41,679 nt of DNA from a virus: positions 1-41,679 of the IMG/VR virus record IMGVR_UViG_3300046514_000463; one strand, given 5' to 3'. Numbering within the stretch: the stretch's first letter is position 1; each line of letters starts with the position of its first letter. Shown in pieces: positions 15,475 through 25,577 of the stretch. Both the position numbers and the translations under genes were made by a program. The notes under the pieces were generated by a model. That model worked only from the letters and a program-made list of their open reading frames with translations. It was not told where the DNA came from and made no database searches.

Positions 15475-17555
15475 ACGTCTTTCTGCTTTCGCCGCGCGTC
15501 GTCTTTCGGGCGCGCGTGGCCTCCCTGCCGGTGCCGTACCCAATGAACGTTGTCAACTATGACACCTTGACCGTGGGCAGCGCCTCAGCCGTGCATACCG
15601 GCATGACGGTACGTTTTGGCAGCGCCGCTGGGCTAGATGACTGTGGGCGCCAGCGCATCAACCAGCCGGTCAACGCCGGCAGCTCGACCACGGGATCGAT
15701 CTTCTTTGGCGCCAGCTCGCAAGGCACGCACGACGGCGAGGTTAACTTGGCGGCGGGAACGTATATCGAAGTGCTGGACGATTACCGCGTGTGGGCCAAG
15801 ATTCCGAGCATCCAAACCAGCGGCACGACCACCACCATACGCAAAGACGGCTACGCTCTGCCGACGGGCAATGTCGAGAGCGCGCCGCCGGTCGCCAATG
15901 CCGGGCCTGGCTTTGCCGCCACGATTGACCCCGTGAGCCTTCGCATCACCCATTCCTGGGACGCCGATGTTAGTTTCCAATTGCGTAAATCGACAGTGAC
16001 GCCGGTCAGTACGGTAACGAGCTATCTGTGGGACGTAGTGGACGGCACGATCACGGTCGGCACCAGCACCAGCGCCGACATCACCGTGACCTTCCCGGCG
16101 GGCTTTCGCTGGGTGCGCTTGACCGTGACCAACGTGGACGGCAAGAGCCACACAGCCGTCACGCCGGTCTTTGCGCGTGACCCGGCCGCGGACGTATGCA
16201 TACCGCATCAAATCACAAGCCATCGCATCACGCCCGGGGGGCAGGAGATAGGCATCAAGACGCTAATCGCCTTGCCGCGTGCAACCTACCCGGACGGCAC
16301 ATTGGTGATGATTTGGGAAGATGTGGCGGCCTCTGTCAATGCCGAAAAGTCACGCATGATCTTTGTCGGCTGGCATCAGTCAGACCAGAACGATACGAGC
16401 GCCCAGGCGACCGGCACGCTGCGGGACAGCGTGCTTTCGTGCGTGGATGTGGTGGGGCGCTTGCAGCTATTACCGGGCTTCACGCAACAGCTCGCCTCTT
16501 CCACCGTCAAGGTGGTAATGACCGCCGATGTGGCGATTGGCTTTTTCCATCTGCCCGTGCAGAGCTTGACGGCGCCGATCCCCAACGGTGTAGTCTTGGA
16601 CTTTGGCGGCGGCAAGCTCAACACGGTTTTGGCCGGCGGTGAAATGGGTTCGACCAGCATCACGACCAATCCCGTCACGATTGCGCTCGTAGGCAGCGGC
16701 CCAACGCCGGATAGCGCCATTTATGTAGGGGCGGCGCATGATTGGTATACGACCGACTACCCGACGCAGCTTTATTATGCGTGGTATCTGCTGTATTGGC
16801 ACTCGACGGCGCTAGAGGTCGCAGACCTCCTGCTGCCGGGCGATGCCATCCTGGCCTTTTTTCAATTTCTCACGATGTCAAGCGACCAGGATACGCTCTA
16901 CCGCCAAGTCGCCGATATGGCCTCGATTGTCACACCCGACTATCAATTTAACTGCAACCGCGCCGGCCAAATGCTCTTGGTGGCTGACCCCAATTTGGTG
17001 GCGCTCTCCGACCGCGTCGACCCGACCGTCAATCTCAATGAGAACTACTACCTAAGCGTCAGTTTCAAGGATGAGCGACCGCCGAAAGTGGGCAAGCTCA
17101 TAACGTGGGCGGTCGTGGCCGACCATTTGAGCGCCGTGTCAATCAAGTGCATAGCGCCGGGGCTGCCGGGCGGCGGCGAGGGGCAGGGCGCACAGTTTAT
17201 CGAAACCTCACGCCGCTATGCCGAAACCCAAACCGACCTCAACCTCTGCGAAGGCAACCGCTACGCCAAACTCAATGACCGCAAGGGGCCGGTGAGCCTG
17301 ACGATCCCGTGGCCACTGATTCAGGATTTGCTTGACCCCGCCACGCTTGCCTATGTCGGCTTCGTTGCGCCCACGACGCCGCGCCTCTATGGGCCGCCGC
17401 CGACCACGACGCTACGCGGCAATGTGACGGAGATAGCGGTTCAGTATGACGTGACCTTAACCGGCACAGTCACGACGGCGACGCTGCAATGGCAAGAGGA
17501 AACGAGCGGGCTGCCGGCGGTCACGGTTGTGCTAAATCCGGGGGATCACCCATGA
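15471..17555 (+). CDS. Tail hub or tip protein with a PKD/Ig-like domain
   Basis: 694 residues, mostly beta. Around residues 150-235 is a PKD/Ig-like domain (ITHSWDADVSFQLRK, SYLWDVVDGT, VTFPAGFRWVRLTVTNVDG). The later part (about 240-640) contains long segments that look like a hub or receptor-tip protein. It sits between distal-tail and fibre genes, so a baseplate hub to which the fibre attaches is the most likely role. The stop overlaps the fibre start by four bases. Confidence 0.65.
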   Translation: MNVFLLSPRVVFRARVASLPVPYPMNVVNYDTLTVGSASAVHTGMTVRFGSAAGLDDCGRQRINQPVNAGSSTTGSIFFGASSQGTHDGEVNLAAGTYIEVLDDYRVWAKIPSIQTSGTTTTIRKDGYALPTGNVESAPPVANAGPGFAATIDPVSLRITHSWDADVSFQLRKSTVTPVSTVTSYLWDVVDGTITVGTSTSADITVTFPAGFRWVRLTVTNVDGKSHTAVTPVFARDPAADVCIPHQITSHRITPGGQEIGIKTLIALPRATYPDGTLVMIWEDVAASVNAEKSRMIFVGWHQSDQNDTSAQATGTLRDSVLSCVDVVGRLQLLPGFTQQLASSTVKVVMTADVAIGFFHLPVQSLTAPIPNGVVLDFGGGKLNTVLAGGEMGSTSITTNPVTIALVGSGPTPDSAIYVGAAHDWYTTDYPTQLYYAWYLLYWHSTALEVADLLLPGDAILAFFQFLTMSSDQDTLYRQVADMASIVTPDYQFNCNRAGQMLLVADPNLVALSDRVDPTVNLNENYYLSVSFKDERPPKVGKLITWAVVADHLSAVSIKCIAPGLPGGGEGQGAQFIETSRRYAETQTDLNLCEGNRYAKLNDRKGPVSLTIPWPLIQDLLDPATLAYVGFVAPTTPRLYGPPPTTTLRGNVTEIAVQYDVTLTGTVTTATLQWQEETSGLPAVTVVLNPGDHP

Positions 17556-20500
17556 TTGAATCTTCCATCGCCAACGCCTTTGACGCCTTATGGGCCAAGT
17601 CATCGGAGCGCAACTGGATATACGGGCGCTTGGGCCGCCCCAACGGCAGCGGTACGCTCTATGACGTACCGGGGCAGCCCGGCTACAAATATGTCATGAA
17701 GGGATCCGAGGGGACGGAGGGCTTAGTCACGGCCATTGATCGTATTGGCGTGGCCGCCGTTGCCAACCAGCGCGTCAAGATGCGCCGTGAGTATGGGCAT
17801 CTGGTCATCCGGGAGGCGGAGCAGCTCGCCGGCGGCTCTGGCTCCGGTAGCAATACCCTGGCCGGCCTCTTTGACGTGTCACTGACCAGCCTGGCCGACG
17901 GCAACACTTTACAGTACAGCGCCAGCGCCAGCAAGTGGGTCAACGTCGTGCCGGCAGGGGGTGCGGGGGCAAGCAACCTCAACGCCCTGACCGATGTGAC
18001 GCTCTCCTCGGTCGCCAATCTCAATTACCTGATCTACAACAGCGGCAGCAGCCAATGGATTAACGCCGTCCCTTCGCATGGCGATCTAGCCCCTTCCAGT
18101 ATCACGCCCGATCAGCATCACGCTCAACACCATGACATCGTTGGCGGCGATCATTTCGTTACCGGCAGCGCCTTCCAGCTTGTCGGCGCCACGGCGACCA
18201 ATACGCTGGGCTTACTAACGCCCTCAAGCAATCCTGGTTCAGCGGCGGCCATCCTCCGCACCGATCCGAGCGGGGCCATCACGATTGGCGGCGGCATGTT
18301 CGTCGTCACGCCCAGCACGCATCAGGTGACGATTGACGGCACAACCTTCGCCGTTGATACCAGCTTGGACACGCTGACGATTGGCGGAGCGACAACCTTT
18401 AACAACAACGCCGTCTTTAACAACCCGACGCGCTTTAACGCCCTGGCGACGTTTAATACAAATCTGACCTTTGTCACGGCAGATCGCACGATTACAAGCG
18501 ATGCCGGCATCGATATAACTTGGGATTTGGGGACAAGCGGCACGCCGGGCGATCTGATTCTAGCTTCGCCCAAACGCTTCCGCAGCGCCGATTTCCTCGA
18601 CGACATCCCGATTGCCGGCTTTGGTCTACTGATCAATTCGGCCAACGACCGCCAGCTAACGATCAACACGATTAAATCCGATTCGCTGCATACGCGCCTC
18701 TTTGTGGCCGACGGCGTTCGCATTGACATCGGCGAGGAACGCTGGGGCAAGTCGATGGGTATCGTCCACGACGACTTTACTACGCCTGCGGCCATCGGCG
18801 GCACGGTTCCTGTTTACTTTGAGAATAGCCCGATCCTAACCGGCGCGCTCTTTAGCAATAACGATTGGGTGCTCTTGCGCTATCTCAACAATGCCGCTAC
18901 GTTTGCCTATGGTTCGGTCTGGGGCCAAGTCACGGCCTATACCGATATGGGCCTAGACGCCGATCGCCGCGGCTACCAACGCTGGACATTCACCATGCGC
19001 CACGGCGACTTCAGCACGCTCATCAAGAAGGGCAACGTGGCCATTGACTATGGCGTCAGCGGGCAGGGCTACGTCTATTTGTCCACGCTTGGCGATGCCA
19101 ATGGGCCGTGGTTCCGCATTGGCACATGGAGCGGCTCCGACCCCTTCACGGCGGGCAACACGCAGATTCGCACGCAGATCGGGCGCTTGGATGGCATTGC
19201 TGATGCCGCCCTCAACCCGACCGGCTACGGCCTCTATAGTGACAATGCCTATCTGCACGGCATGGTGCGAACCGCCGAAACGGTCATGGATGATGACGGG
19301 CTGGCGCTTGAATACAACAACGTCACAGATCCCAACGCCATCTTTGGCGCGCATTCCGTCATCGCCTGGTGGCCGAATGTCGATAGCCGCATCGGCAATC
19401 CGGCGGCGAGTGTGGCGGCGGCGAAGGACATTTCCGTCCCGGCGAACCACAGCGATACCTTATTTTTGCACGCTTGGAAAGCGGCAGATTCCTACAATGC
19501 GACGGTTTCGCTCAAGGCGGTCAACCCGTCTGATGTGACCTATGGCGGCTCTGCGATTGTCCTGGACACGTTGGGCAATATGCAGTTTCAATCGGCGCAG
19601 ATGCAGTTTTTTGGTCATGCGCTGCCTGTTACGGATATTACCTACGACCTGGGAGCGGCCTCCTTGCGTTGGCGCACGCTCTATGTCCATACCCTTACCG
19701 CGGACACGATCACGGGCGCGGCATTGGGCGGGCAGACGTGGACATATCCGGCCAGCATGACGATTGACGCCGTATCCTCTGGGCCGACCGTGGTCAGTGT
19801 GACCAATTCCGGCGTGGGCGCTGCCAGCTTGGATGTTGAGGCCAATATCACGCTCGGCGGCACGATTGACGGTGTAGATTTGTCGGCGCATGTGGCCGAC
19901 CCCAACGCCCATCATCACATCGCCCAGACCGGTGATGGCATAACGGTCGTTCCTGCTACGCAGGTTGTCGCCGTGGATGGCACGGTGGTACGCACGCCGG
20001 CGACGGTGGTACGTAACACCTTCACGATTACGCCCACAGCGCCATTAACCGGCGGCGGTACGCTTGCCACATCGCCGATGAGCCTGGGCCTGAATATCGC
20101 TACGCCGTCAGGGCTGACCATAACCGGCGGCTTGGCGGTGGCTGACGCGCTGGCCGGTACGGGCTTGACGATGACGGCCAAAGTGCTGGCAGTTAACTTT
20201 GCGCTGGTGCCGCACGCCAATACCCAAATGATTGCAGGAGCGGGGCTGACGGGCGGCGGCGACCTCAGCGCCAACCGCACATTCGATGTGATCGCCGGGG
20301 ACGCCTCATTGATCGTCAACGCCGACGAGCTACACGTCAACCGAGCCTTTAATTTCGCTTGGACGGGCAATCATACCTTTAGCACAGGCGCGATTCAATT
20401 CAACACCGACCCGCAGCTTGCCAGCAACCTCGACTTCATCGGCACAGAGCGCAGCATCACATCACCGGCGGCGACGAACATCAACATTGTCCCCGGCGGC

Positions 20501-23500
20501 GATCTGGTGCTTTATCCGACCGGCCTCGATGTCTTCCCTGGCAGCAGCGGTCTGATCAATCTTGGCGGCTACAACCGCAAGTGGTCAACCCTCTATGCCT
20601 CAGAACTCTACGTCGAAACGCTGGTAGCCTCGAATGTGATGGCGACGATTGGCGGGCGTGTGATGATCACGCCGACTTCCAGCCTGATTGCCGACTTTCC
20701 GATTGGCGCAACCACGATTGACCTCAAGCATGGCACGTTCGCCAAAAATACCTGGCTTTATCTGGAGAACATTGTTAGCGGCGTGCCGCAGAATGAAGCG
20801 ATCAAGGTCGATCCCGCTCCGACGACCAATCCGACCACGATCACGGGCGGTTTCCGCTATGCCGTTTTGCGCGGGACAGGCGCACCCTATACGAGCGTCG
20901 GGCCGCGCAATTGGGTCGTGGGCGATGCCGTGGTGAGCCTGGGCGCAGCGGTTAACGACGGCTACATCGACCAGGCATCGCTGCAGACGATTCACACGAA
21001 GGTCGGGCCGACGATCACGATTTACAGCCGCACGGCCACGACCAACTGGAATGACACCGCGCCGGTCGTCAGCATGGGCAACCTCAACGGCTTCGCCGGG
21101 CTTGGCAGCGTTTACGGTTTCGCCGCCGGTAACAATCTCACGCTTGCGCCTTCGACGGGCTTTAGCGGCTTTACCGCCGATGCGATTGGCGGCCTCAAGA
21201 TGTACAACACGCCAATCGTCCTCTACAATGGCCCAAACAAAGTTATCTCTATCACCAAAGAAGATGGCGTCCAGTTTGACAACGATACCAGCGTCGGCAC
21301 GCCGGCCTGGTTGCGCTGGTATGCTGACCTGGATAGCGTCACTTCAACCAATGCCATCGCCAGCATTACGACGGGCTACGCCGGTGTGTCGGGCACGGCG
21401 ACGCTCAACATCCGCGCCGGGGCGGGTGGCACAGCCGGCCACAACGGTCAGATCCAGATGAGCGTTGACGATAACGTCAACAGCTACACCAGCTATCTAT
21501 CAATGACGGATTACCGCCTGGTCAACACGGCGGGCAACTTCAATTTTATTGTCCTCTATGGCGGCAATGTTGGCCTGGGCACCAGTACGCCGGGTCAAAT
21601 CTTAGACGTTGCGCGCGCCACAAACGCCGCCAATCGCATCCTCATGCGTAACAGCACCGTCGGCACGCTGGCCCAGGCGCTCTTTGAGGCTGACGCCGAC
21701 ACGTCACGCTTGCAAATGTCGGCGGCCTCCAGCGGCTATACCGGCGGCGGCGGTGTGGCCGCTAATGATTGCTATGTGCAAGCGGTCAGCGGCGCCTTAC
21801 TCTTGCGGACGACGGGAGTCAACCCCGTACGCTTTGGCATCAATGCCACGGAGGTAGCGCGCTTTGACACCAATGGCAACTTTGGCATTGGCACGGGCAG
21901 TCCTAACTATTTAGTGGAGGCGGTCTCAAGCGGCAACTTTGCCACACGCGTGGCCGTGCGTAACAGTACGGCTGGCACGGTCTCCCAGGCGCTCTTTCAG
22001 GCCGCCGCCGATGTCGCTACGGTGCAATTTGGCGCAACCTCAAGCACGTACACGCCGACACTCGGCATGGCGGCGTCGGAAGCCTTTGTGCAAGCTAACC
22101 CCGGCAGCCTACATCTACGCACGATTCTAGCCAGCCCCATCCGTTTCACGACCAACGCCGTCGAGGTCATGCGGATTGACGCGGCCGGCAATGTCGGCAT
22201 TGGCAATACAGCGCCGGCGTCCATGCTGGACGTAGCAGGGACGATGCGATCTACCAGCAGCGGCACGCCGGCCTCTGGTGTAGGTCTAGAGATGCTCTAT
22301 AACACAGCGAGCGCCTACGGCCAGGTGCTTGCCTATGACCGCAGCGCAGCCGTCTACAAGGCTCTGCGTCTGGATGGTTTGACTCTGGCGATCAATAGTG
22401 GTAGCGGCGGCAACGTCGGCATTGGGCAGGCCGTTCCCGTGCGGCTGCTGCATGTGGGCGGCGGCACGGGCGGGCCAACGCAGACGTACGAAGGTGTCTA
22501 TGTCAATCCGGCGACGGCACAGACACAAATCAGCGCCCGCAACACGAGCGGTGTCGAAGTCGGCATGTTTGCCCATTCAAACTCCAACGCCTATATCGGC
22601 ACCTGGACGAACTTTCCGCTCAACATTCGCACGAACAACGTCGATCAGGTGACGATTGACACATCGGGGCGCGTGGGCATCGGCGTAACGCCGGCCTTTA
22701 TCCTCGACATCTTGCAATCTTCCAACGCCGCCAACCGTGTGGTGATGAAAAATCTGACCGTGGGCACGGCGGCACAGTCGCTCTTTCAGGCCCAGAGCGA
22801 CACGGCCAGCTTCCAGTTTGCCGCTACTTCATCGGGCTATACCGGCGGCAGCGGCATCAATGCCGGCGACTGTTACGTGCAAGCCAACCCGGCGGCGCTG
22901 GTCTTTAAGACCGTCGGCGCTTTCCCAATTCGCTTTGTACCCAACAGCAGCGAGGCGGCGCGCTTTGACTCGGCCGGCAAGTTGGGGGTCAATACGACCA
23001 CGCCGGGCGCACAGTTGGATGTAGCGGGCGTCATCCGCACGACGGACAGCGCCGCTGCGCCGGCAACGGGAACGGGCGTGCAGATTTACTACAATACGAC
23101 CAGCAGTTTTGGATCGATCTCAGCCTACAACGCCGCCGGGACGCCGCCAACGGCCTTCCAAGAGCTACGCATCGACGGCAATATCCTCAAGCTCAACGCA
23201 TCGTCCAATTATCCTGTCGGCGTGGCTACACCGTCACCGCTGGGCCAACTCGGCGTCGAAACGACCTCAATCAACACGGCGACGGTACATGGCATTTCTT
23301 CGACTATTTATTCCAATACCTTTGGCGCGTTTATCAATCAAGCCCACATTGTCGCCCGCAGCGCCCGTGGCACGAAGGGCGGTACGCTGACCGGCACGCT
23401 GGCGAGCGACAACATCTTCGCCCTCGAAGCCTACGGATCGACCAGTGCCAACGCCTTTATGACAGCGCCAAGTTTCGCCATGTATGTGCGGGCCACGCAA

Positions 23501-24130
23501 GCCTACAACAACGGCCAGGTCAATGGCGGGGCGGCGTTGGACATCTATTTGCGCCCCGACGGTATAGCGGGCAATCCAACGAATCCAGTTTTGACGATTG
23601 ACCAGAACGGCAACGGGACATTCTTCGGCAATCTGACCATCAACAACAAGCGCACGACTGATCCGCCTGGTGGGCAGCTTGCGATCCTGAACATGTGGTC
23701 AACCACCGCCACCGGCACACTGGCCTATGTGACCTCTGGCTCATCGCCGAATGCCGTGCATACGATCATCAAATCGTCTGCCAGCAGCCGCCGCTTCAAA
23801 AAGCAGATTCGGACACTAGCGCCAGAGTTTGGCACAGACTTCATTATGCGACTGGCGCCAAGCATCTTTAAGTATATCGGGCCTGACGATGAGCCGGTGG
23901 CTGGCTTCATCCCCGATCCCATCCAAGATGAGCATATTGGCCTGATTGCCGAAGAAGTGTTGGCGGCGGGCGGTAAGGAGTATGTCATTGTCGATGGTGA
24001 CGGGCAACCTGAAGGCTTGCGTTATGAGTTGTTTGCTGCGCCCCTGATCGCCGCCTTCCAGCAGCAGCAGGGGCGCATTATCGAGCTTGAACGCCGTTTG
24101 GCGGAGCTTGAGCGTAAATTAGCAGCCTAA
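17552..24130 (+). CDS. Giant tail fibre with S74 self-cleaving chaperone
   Basis: 2192 residues from the ATG at 17552. The N-terminal part has Gly/Ser linkers and His-rich joints (HHAQHHDIVGGDH; AHVADPNAHHH). The middle is repetitive beta sequence with TDPSGAITIGG and GNVGIG-type turns. Three repeats of about 103 residues lie at 21569-22192 and 22673-22982. The last 115 residues are an S74 intramolecular chaperone: S2078 and K2083 in SSRRFK match the catalytic Ser-x4-Lys spacing, followed by HIGLIAEEV and a C-terminal coiled coil (IIELERRLAELERKL). The chaperone trimerises the fibre and cuts itself off before S2078. This is the receptor-binding protein. It contains LHTRLFVAD, shared with 39460. 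Confidence 0.9.
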   Translation: MIESSIANAFDALWAKSSERNWIYGRLGRPNGSGTLYDVPGQPGYKYVMKGSEGTEGLVTAIDRIGVAAVANQRVKMRREYGHLVIREAEQLAGGSGSGSNTLAGLFDVSLTSLADGNTLQYSASASKWVNVVPAGGAGASNLNALTDVTLSSVANLNYLIYNSGSSQWINAVPSHGDLAPSSITPDQHHAQHHDIVGGDHFVTGSAFQLVGATATNTLGLLTPSSNPGSAAAILRTDPSGAITIGGGMFVVTPSTHQVTIDGTTFAVDTSLDTLTIGGATTFNNNAVFNNPTRFNALATFNTNLTFVTADRTITSDAGIDITWDLGTSGTPGDLILASPKRFRSADFLDDIPIAGFGLLINSANDRQLTINTIKSDSLHTRLFVADGVRIDIGEERWGKSMGIVHDDFTTPAAIGGTVPVYFENSPILTGALFSNNDWVLLRYLNNAATFAYGSVWGQVTAYTDMGLDADRRGYQRWTFTMRHGDFSTLIKKGNVAIDYGVSGQGYVYLSTLGDANGPWFRIGTWSGSDPFTAGNTQIRTQIGRLDGIADAALNPTGYGLYSDNAYLHGMVRTAETVMDDDGLALEYNNVTDPNAIFGAHSVIAWWPNVDSRIGNPAASVAAAKDISVPANHSDTLFLHAWKAADSYNATVSLKAVNPSDVTYGGSAIVLDTLGNMQFQSAQMQFFGHALPVTDITYDLGAASLRWRTLYVHTLTADTITGAALGGQTWTYPASMTIDAVSSGPTVVSVTNSGVGAASLDVEANITLGGTIDGVDLSAHVADPNAHHHIAQTGDGITVVPATQVVAVDGTVVRTPATVVRNTFTITPTAPLTGGGTLATSPMSLGLNIATPSGLTITGGLAVADALAGTGLTMTAKVLAVNFALVPHANTQMIAGAGLTGGGDLSANRTFDVIAGDASLIVNADELHVNRAFNFAWTGNHTFSTGAIQFNTDPQLASNLDFIGTERSITSPAATNINIVPGGDLVLYPTGLDVFPGSSGLINLGGYNRKWSTLYASELYVETLVASNVMATIGGRVMITPTSSLIADFPIGATTIDLKHGTFAKNTWLYLENIVSGVPQNEAIKVDPAPTTNPTTITGGFRYAVLRGTGAPYTSVGPRNWVVGDAVVSLGAAVNDGYIDQASLQTIHTKVGPTITIYSRTATTNWNDTAPVVSMGNLNGFAGLGSVYGFAAGNNLTLAPSTGFSGFTADAIGGLKMYNTPIVLYNGPNKVISITKEDGVQFDNDTSVGTPAWLRWYADLDSVTSTNAIASITTGYAGVSGTATLNIRAGAGGTAGHNGQIQMSVDDNVNSYTSYLSMTDYRLVNTAGNFNFIVLYGGNVGLGTSTPGQILDVARATNAANRILMRNSTVGTLAQALFEADADTSRLQMSAASSGYTGGGGVAANDCYVQAVSGALLLRTTGVNPVRFGINATEVARFDTNGNFGIGTGSPNYLVEAVSSGNFATRVAVRNSTAGTVSQALFQAAADVATVQFGATSSTYTPTLGMAASEAFVQANPGSLHLRTILASPIRFTTNAVEVMRIDAAGNVGIGNTAPASMLDVAGTMRSTSSGTPASGVGLEMLYNTASAYGQVLAYDRSAAVYKALRLDGLTLAINSGSGGNVGIGQAVPVRLLHVGGGTGGPTQTYEGVYVNPATAQTQISARNTSGVEVGMFAHSNSNAYIGTWTNFPLNIRTNNVDQVTIDTSGRVGIGVTPAFILDILQSSNAANRVVMKNLTVGTAAQSLFQAQSDTASFQFAATSSGYTGGSGINAGDCYVQANPAALVFKTVGAFPIRFVPNSSEAARFDSAGKLGVNTTTPGAQLDVAGVIRTTDSAAAPATGTGVQIYYNTTSSFGSISAYNAAGTPPTAFQELRIDGNILKLNASSNYPVGVATPSPLGQLGVETTSINTATVHGISSTIYSNTFGAFINQAHIVARSARGTKGGTLTGTLASDNIFALEAYGSTSANAFMTAPSFAMYVRATQAYNNGQVNGGAALDIYLRPDGIAGNPTNPVLTIDQNGNGTFFGNLTINNKRTTDPPGGQLAILNMWSTTATGTLAYVTSGSSPNAVHTIIKSSASSRRFKKQIRTLAPEFGTDFIMRLAPSIFKYIGPDDEPVAGFIPDPIQDEHIGLIAEEVLAAGGKEYVIVDGDGQPEGLRYELFAAPLIAAFQQQQGRIIELERRLAELERKLAA
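21569..22192 (+). repeat. Two tandem ~310-bp fibre repeats
   Basis: Copies at about 21569-21880 and 21881-22192 encode ~103-residue units that begin VGLG/FGIG, contain NSTVGTLAQALFEADAD or NSTAGTVSQALFQAAAD, then SGYTGG or SSTYTP, and end near the next GIG turn. The DNA has diverged, so they are old. A third copy is at 22673-22982. Confidence 0.8.
22673..22982 (+). repeat. Third fibre repeat copy
   Basis: This encodes the same ~103-residue unit (NLTVGTAAQSLFQAQSD, SSGYTGGSG, FPIRFVPNSSEAARFD), separated from the first two by a different module beginning LDVAGTMRSTSSG. That module itself recurs at 22983-23230 as LDVAGVIRTTDSA. The alternating pattern implies segmental duplication of a two-part block. 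Confidence 0.75.
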
Positions 24131-24155
24131 CAATTTATTCAGAAAGGCAACCACG

Positions 24156-24443
24156 ATGGAAGCAGAGCAACTCTTAAACATGAATCATCACGCCCAGGGG
24201 GCACCCGCGGAGAAGATCGCGCCTGTGGCCGAACCATCGTCGCCGCTCGTGATGACGCTTGACGAGCTACTAGAGCAACGGGAGCAATTGATTCAGGGTC
24301 TAAACGGGGCGCGGGCACAGCTTGAGACGCAAGCGCAAAGCGTGGCGCGGACGGAGGGGGCGCTGATGATCACGAACCAAATGATAACGCGCCTTGACCC
24401 TGACGCGCTGAAGCAACGGGAACCCTCTGGGTCAGGGGGCTGA
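24156..24443 (+). CDS. Small coiled-coil protein after the fibre
   Basis: 95 residues; AGAAAGG lies upstream of the ATG. A Pro/Ala-rich start is followed by a long helix (about 33-80, LDELLEQREQLIQGLNGARAQLETQAQ) predicted to be a coiled coil. It may be a fibre-assembly or virion accessory protein by position. No family recognised. Confidence 0.6.
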   Translation: MEAEQLLNMNHHAQGAPAEKIAPVAEPSSPLVMTLDELLEQREQLIQGLNGARAQLETQAQSVARTEGALMITNQMITRLDPDALKQREPSGSGG

Positions 24444-24444
24444 G

Positions 24445-24774
24445 ATGGCTATCTCGACTTTGCAGCAGGAAGGACTCGGCCTGTCGCCATCATTTCAGGC
24501 GCAAGTATGGAACCAAGTCAAGTGGCTGGCACGCTACTTTGACAACCAGCACCCTGACCTTGACGCCACCAACAAGCGTATTTTGGCCGATGCACTACGC
24601 AGCCCACAGAGCTATGGCTTTCCGGGGGCGATCATTGCCGACGATGCCTGGAACCTCACGTTCGACACGTGGGCGGCTGACCCGCCGGCCTATGATGAGG
24701 TGCCGATCAGGGCGCAGGTGCAATTGGTATTCGGGCTATTGACCGGATTTGTGGAGCCGGCGCCGGCTCCATGA
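24445..24774 (+). CDS. Last gene of the late operon, unknown function
   Basis: 109 residues with helical, aromatic-rich sequence (FQAQVWNQVKWLARYFDNQHP, DDAWNLTFDTWAADP). It starts two bases after the preceding stop and ends just before a hairpin. No signal peptide or membrane helix. It could be a small virion or lysis-timing protein; not recognised. Confidence 0.6.
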   Translation: MAISTLQQEGLGLSPSFQAQVWNQVKWLARYFDNQHPDLDATNKRILADALRSPQSYGFPGAIIADDAWNLTFDTWAADPPAYDEVPIRAQVQLVFGLLTGFVEPAPAP

Positions 24775-24779
24775 CGAGT

Positions 24780-24808
24780 GGTAACGCCCTGGCCACGAGG
24801 GCGTTACC
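24780..24808. terminator. Hairpin closing the late operon
   Basis: A perfect 11-bp stem (GGTAACGCCCT 24780-24790, AGGGCGTTACC 24798-24808) with a 7-base loop lies five bases after the last late gene. Neither side has a strong U-tract, so it may act with Rho or as an RNA-end protector. It lies between convergent genes. Confidence 0.6.
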
Positions 24809-24834
24809 TAACCCGCCGCTGATTAGCTGACAAG

Positions 24835-25250
24835 CTAGCGGATCACGACAAACTTACCCGGCAGCGATTCGCAAGCGATGCCGTCGTGATCGGTGTCTAA
24901 CTTTGACGGATCGCCAAAGCCTTGAGCCTGACAATAGTTGTAGCACGCTTGCGCCTCTGGCTGGGTGGCGAAGTCAGAGCAGTTGTAGACATCACCCGAA
25001 CAGTCGCAAACGGCAGCAACCTGGGTCGAAGTTGGCGTTACGGTCGGTGTGTCGGTGTCGGTGCCGGTGGGCGTCGCGGTTGGGGTATCCGCCGAAGTCG
25101 TTTCGGTGGCGGTCGGCGTGGGCGCGTCGGTTGACGTTGCAGTGAGGATAAGCGTTGGCGTGGATTCGGCGCGATAATTGAGGGCATCCGCAGCGTAAAA
25201 CCAGCGGCGGTGATGAGTGCGGCGAGCAGGGTGGCGATGAGGCGGGACAT
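24835..25250 (-). pseudogene. Secreted Excalibur-domain protein split by a frame change
   Basis: Two frames together encode a sensible protein. From the ATG at 25250 (AAGGAG at 25264-25259, eight bases upstream) the frame reads a signal peptide or anchor, [19 protein letters not shown] -1 change at a run of four T (complement of 25197-25200) moves into the frame encoding a Thr/Pro/Ser repeat linker ([18 protein letters not shown]) and a C-terminal Excalibur calcium-binding domain (NCSDF...[13 protein letters not shown]). The long ORF in that second frame starts at 25335 but has an unlikely Arg/His-rich N-terminus. One extra T would restore the gene, so it is a sequencing error, a recent mutation, or frameshifting. 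Such proteins are extracellular; this is probably a lysogeny-expressed cargo gene. Confidence 0.7.
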
Positions 25251-25577
25251 GGGGGAAGCTCCTTTTGGGCCAATTTACAGCGTTTGGGTTAAGCGATCTC
25301 GTCCTTCTGGATGAGAAAGAGATCTCTTCTTGCAAGTATAATGAAGGCTCAAAACCGACTTGCCACTTTTGGTATCGAGAATTTATACTCTCCGCGTATT
25401 GAGATTGTTGCGATCTGAGCCTTCACCCCATATTCGTTTCTGATACTGAAGCCAAATATGGACTTGACACTAGAAATCAATCCTATGAATACATTTGTGA
25501 CAAATAGCCCCTCTCACGGAATACTCCTCGCCAACGTCGACACTTTCGCTGGGCAGAAGATGCCGGAACCGGACGAA
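25251..25577. other. Gene-poor gap with a long-range inverted repeat
   Basis: No convincing gene is seen. A small plus-strand frame at 25458 overlaps the ClpP-like gene and has no ribosome site. GAAGGCTCA (25343-25351) is complemented by TGAGCCTTC (25416-25424) with a 64-base loop. The strand leading into the Excalibur gene lacks a clear consensus promoter. Confidence 0.4.
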
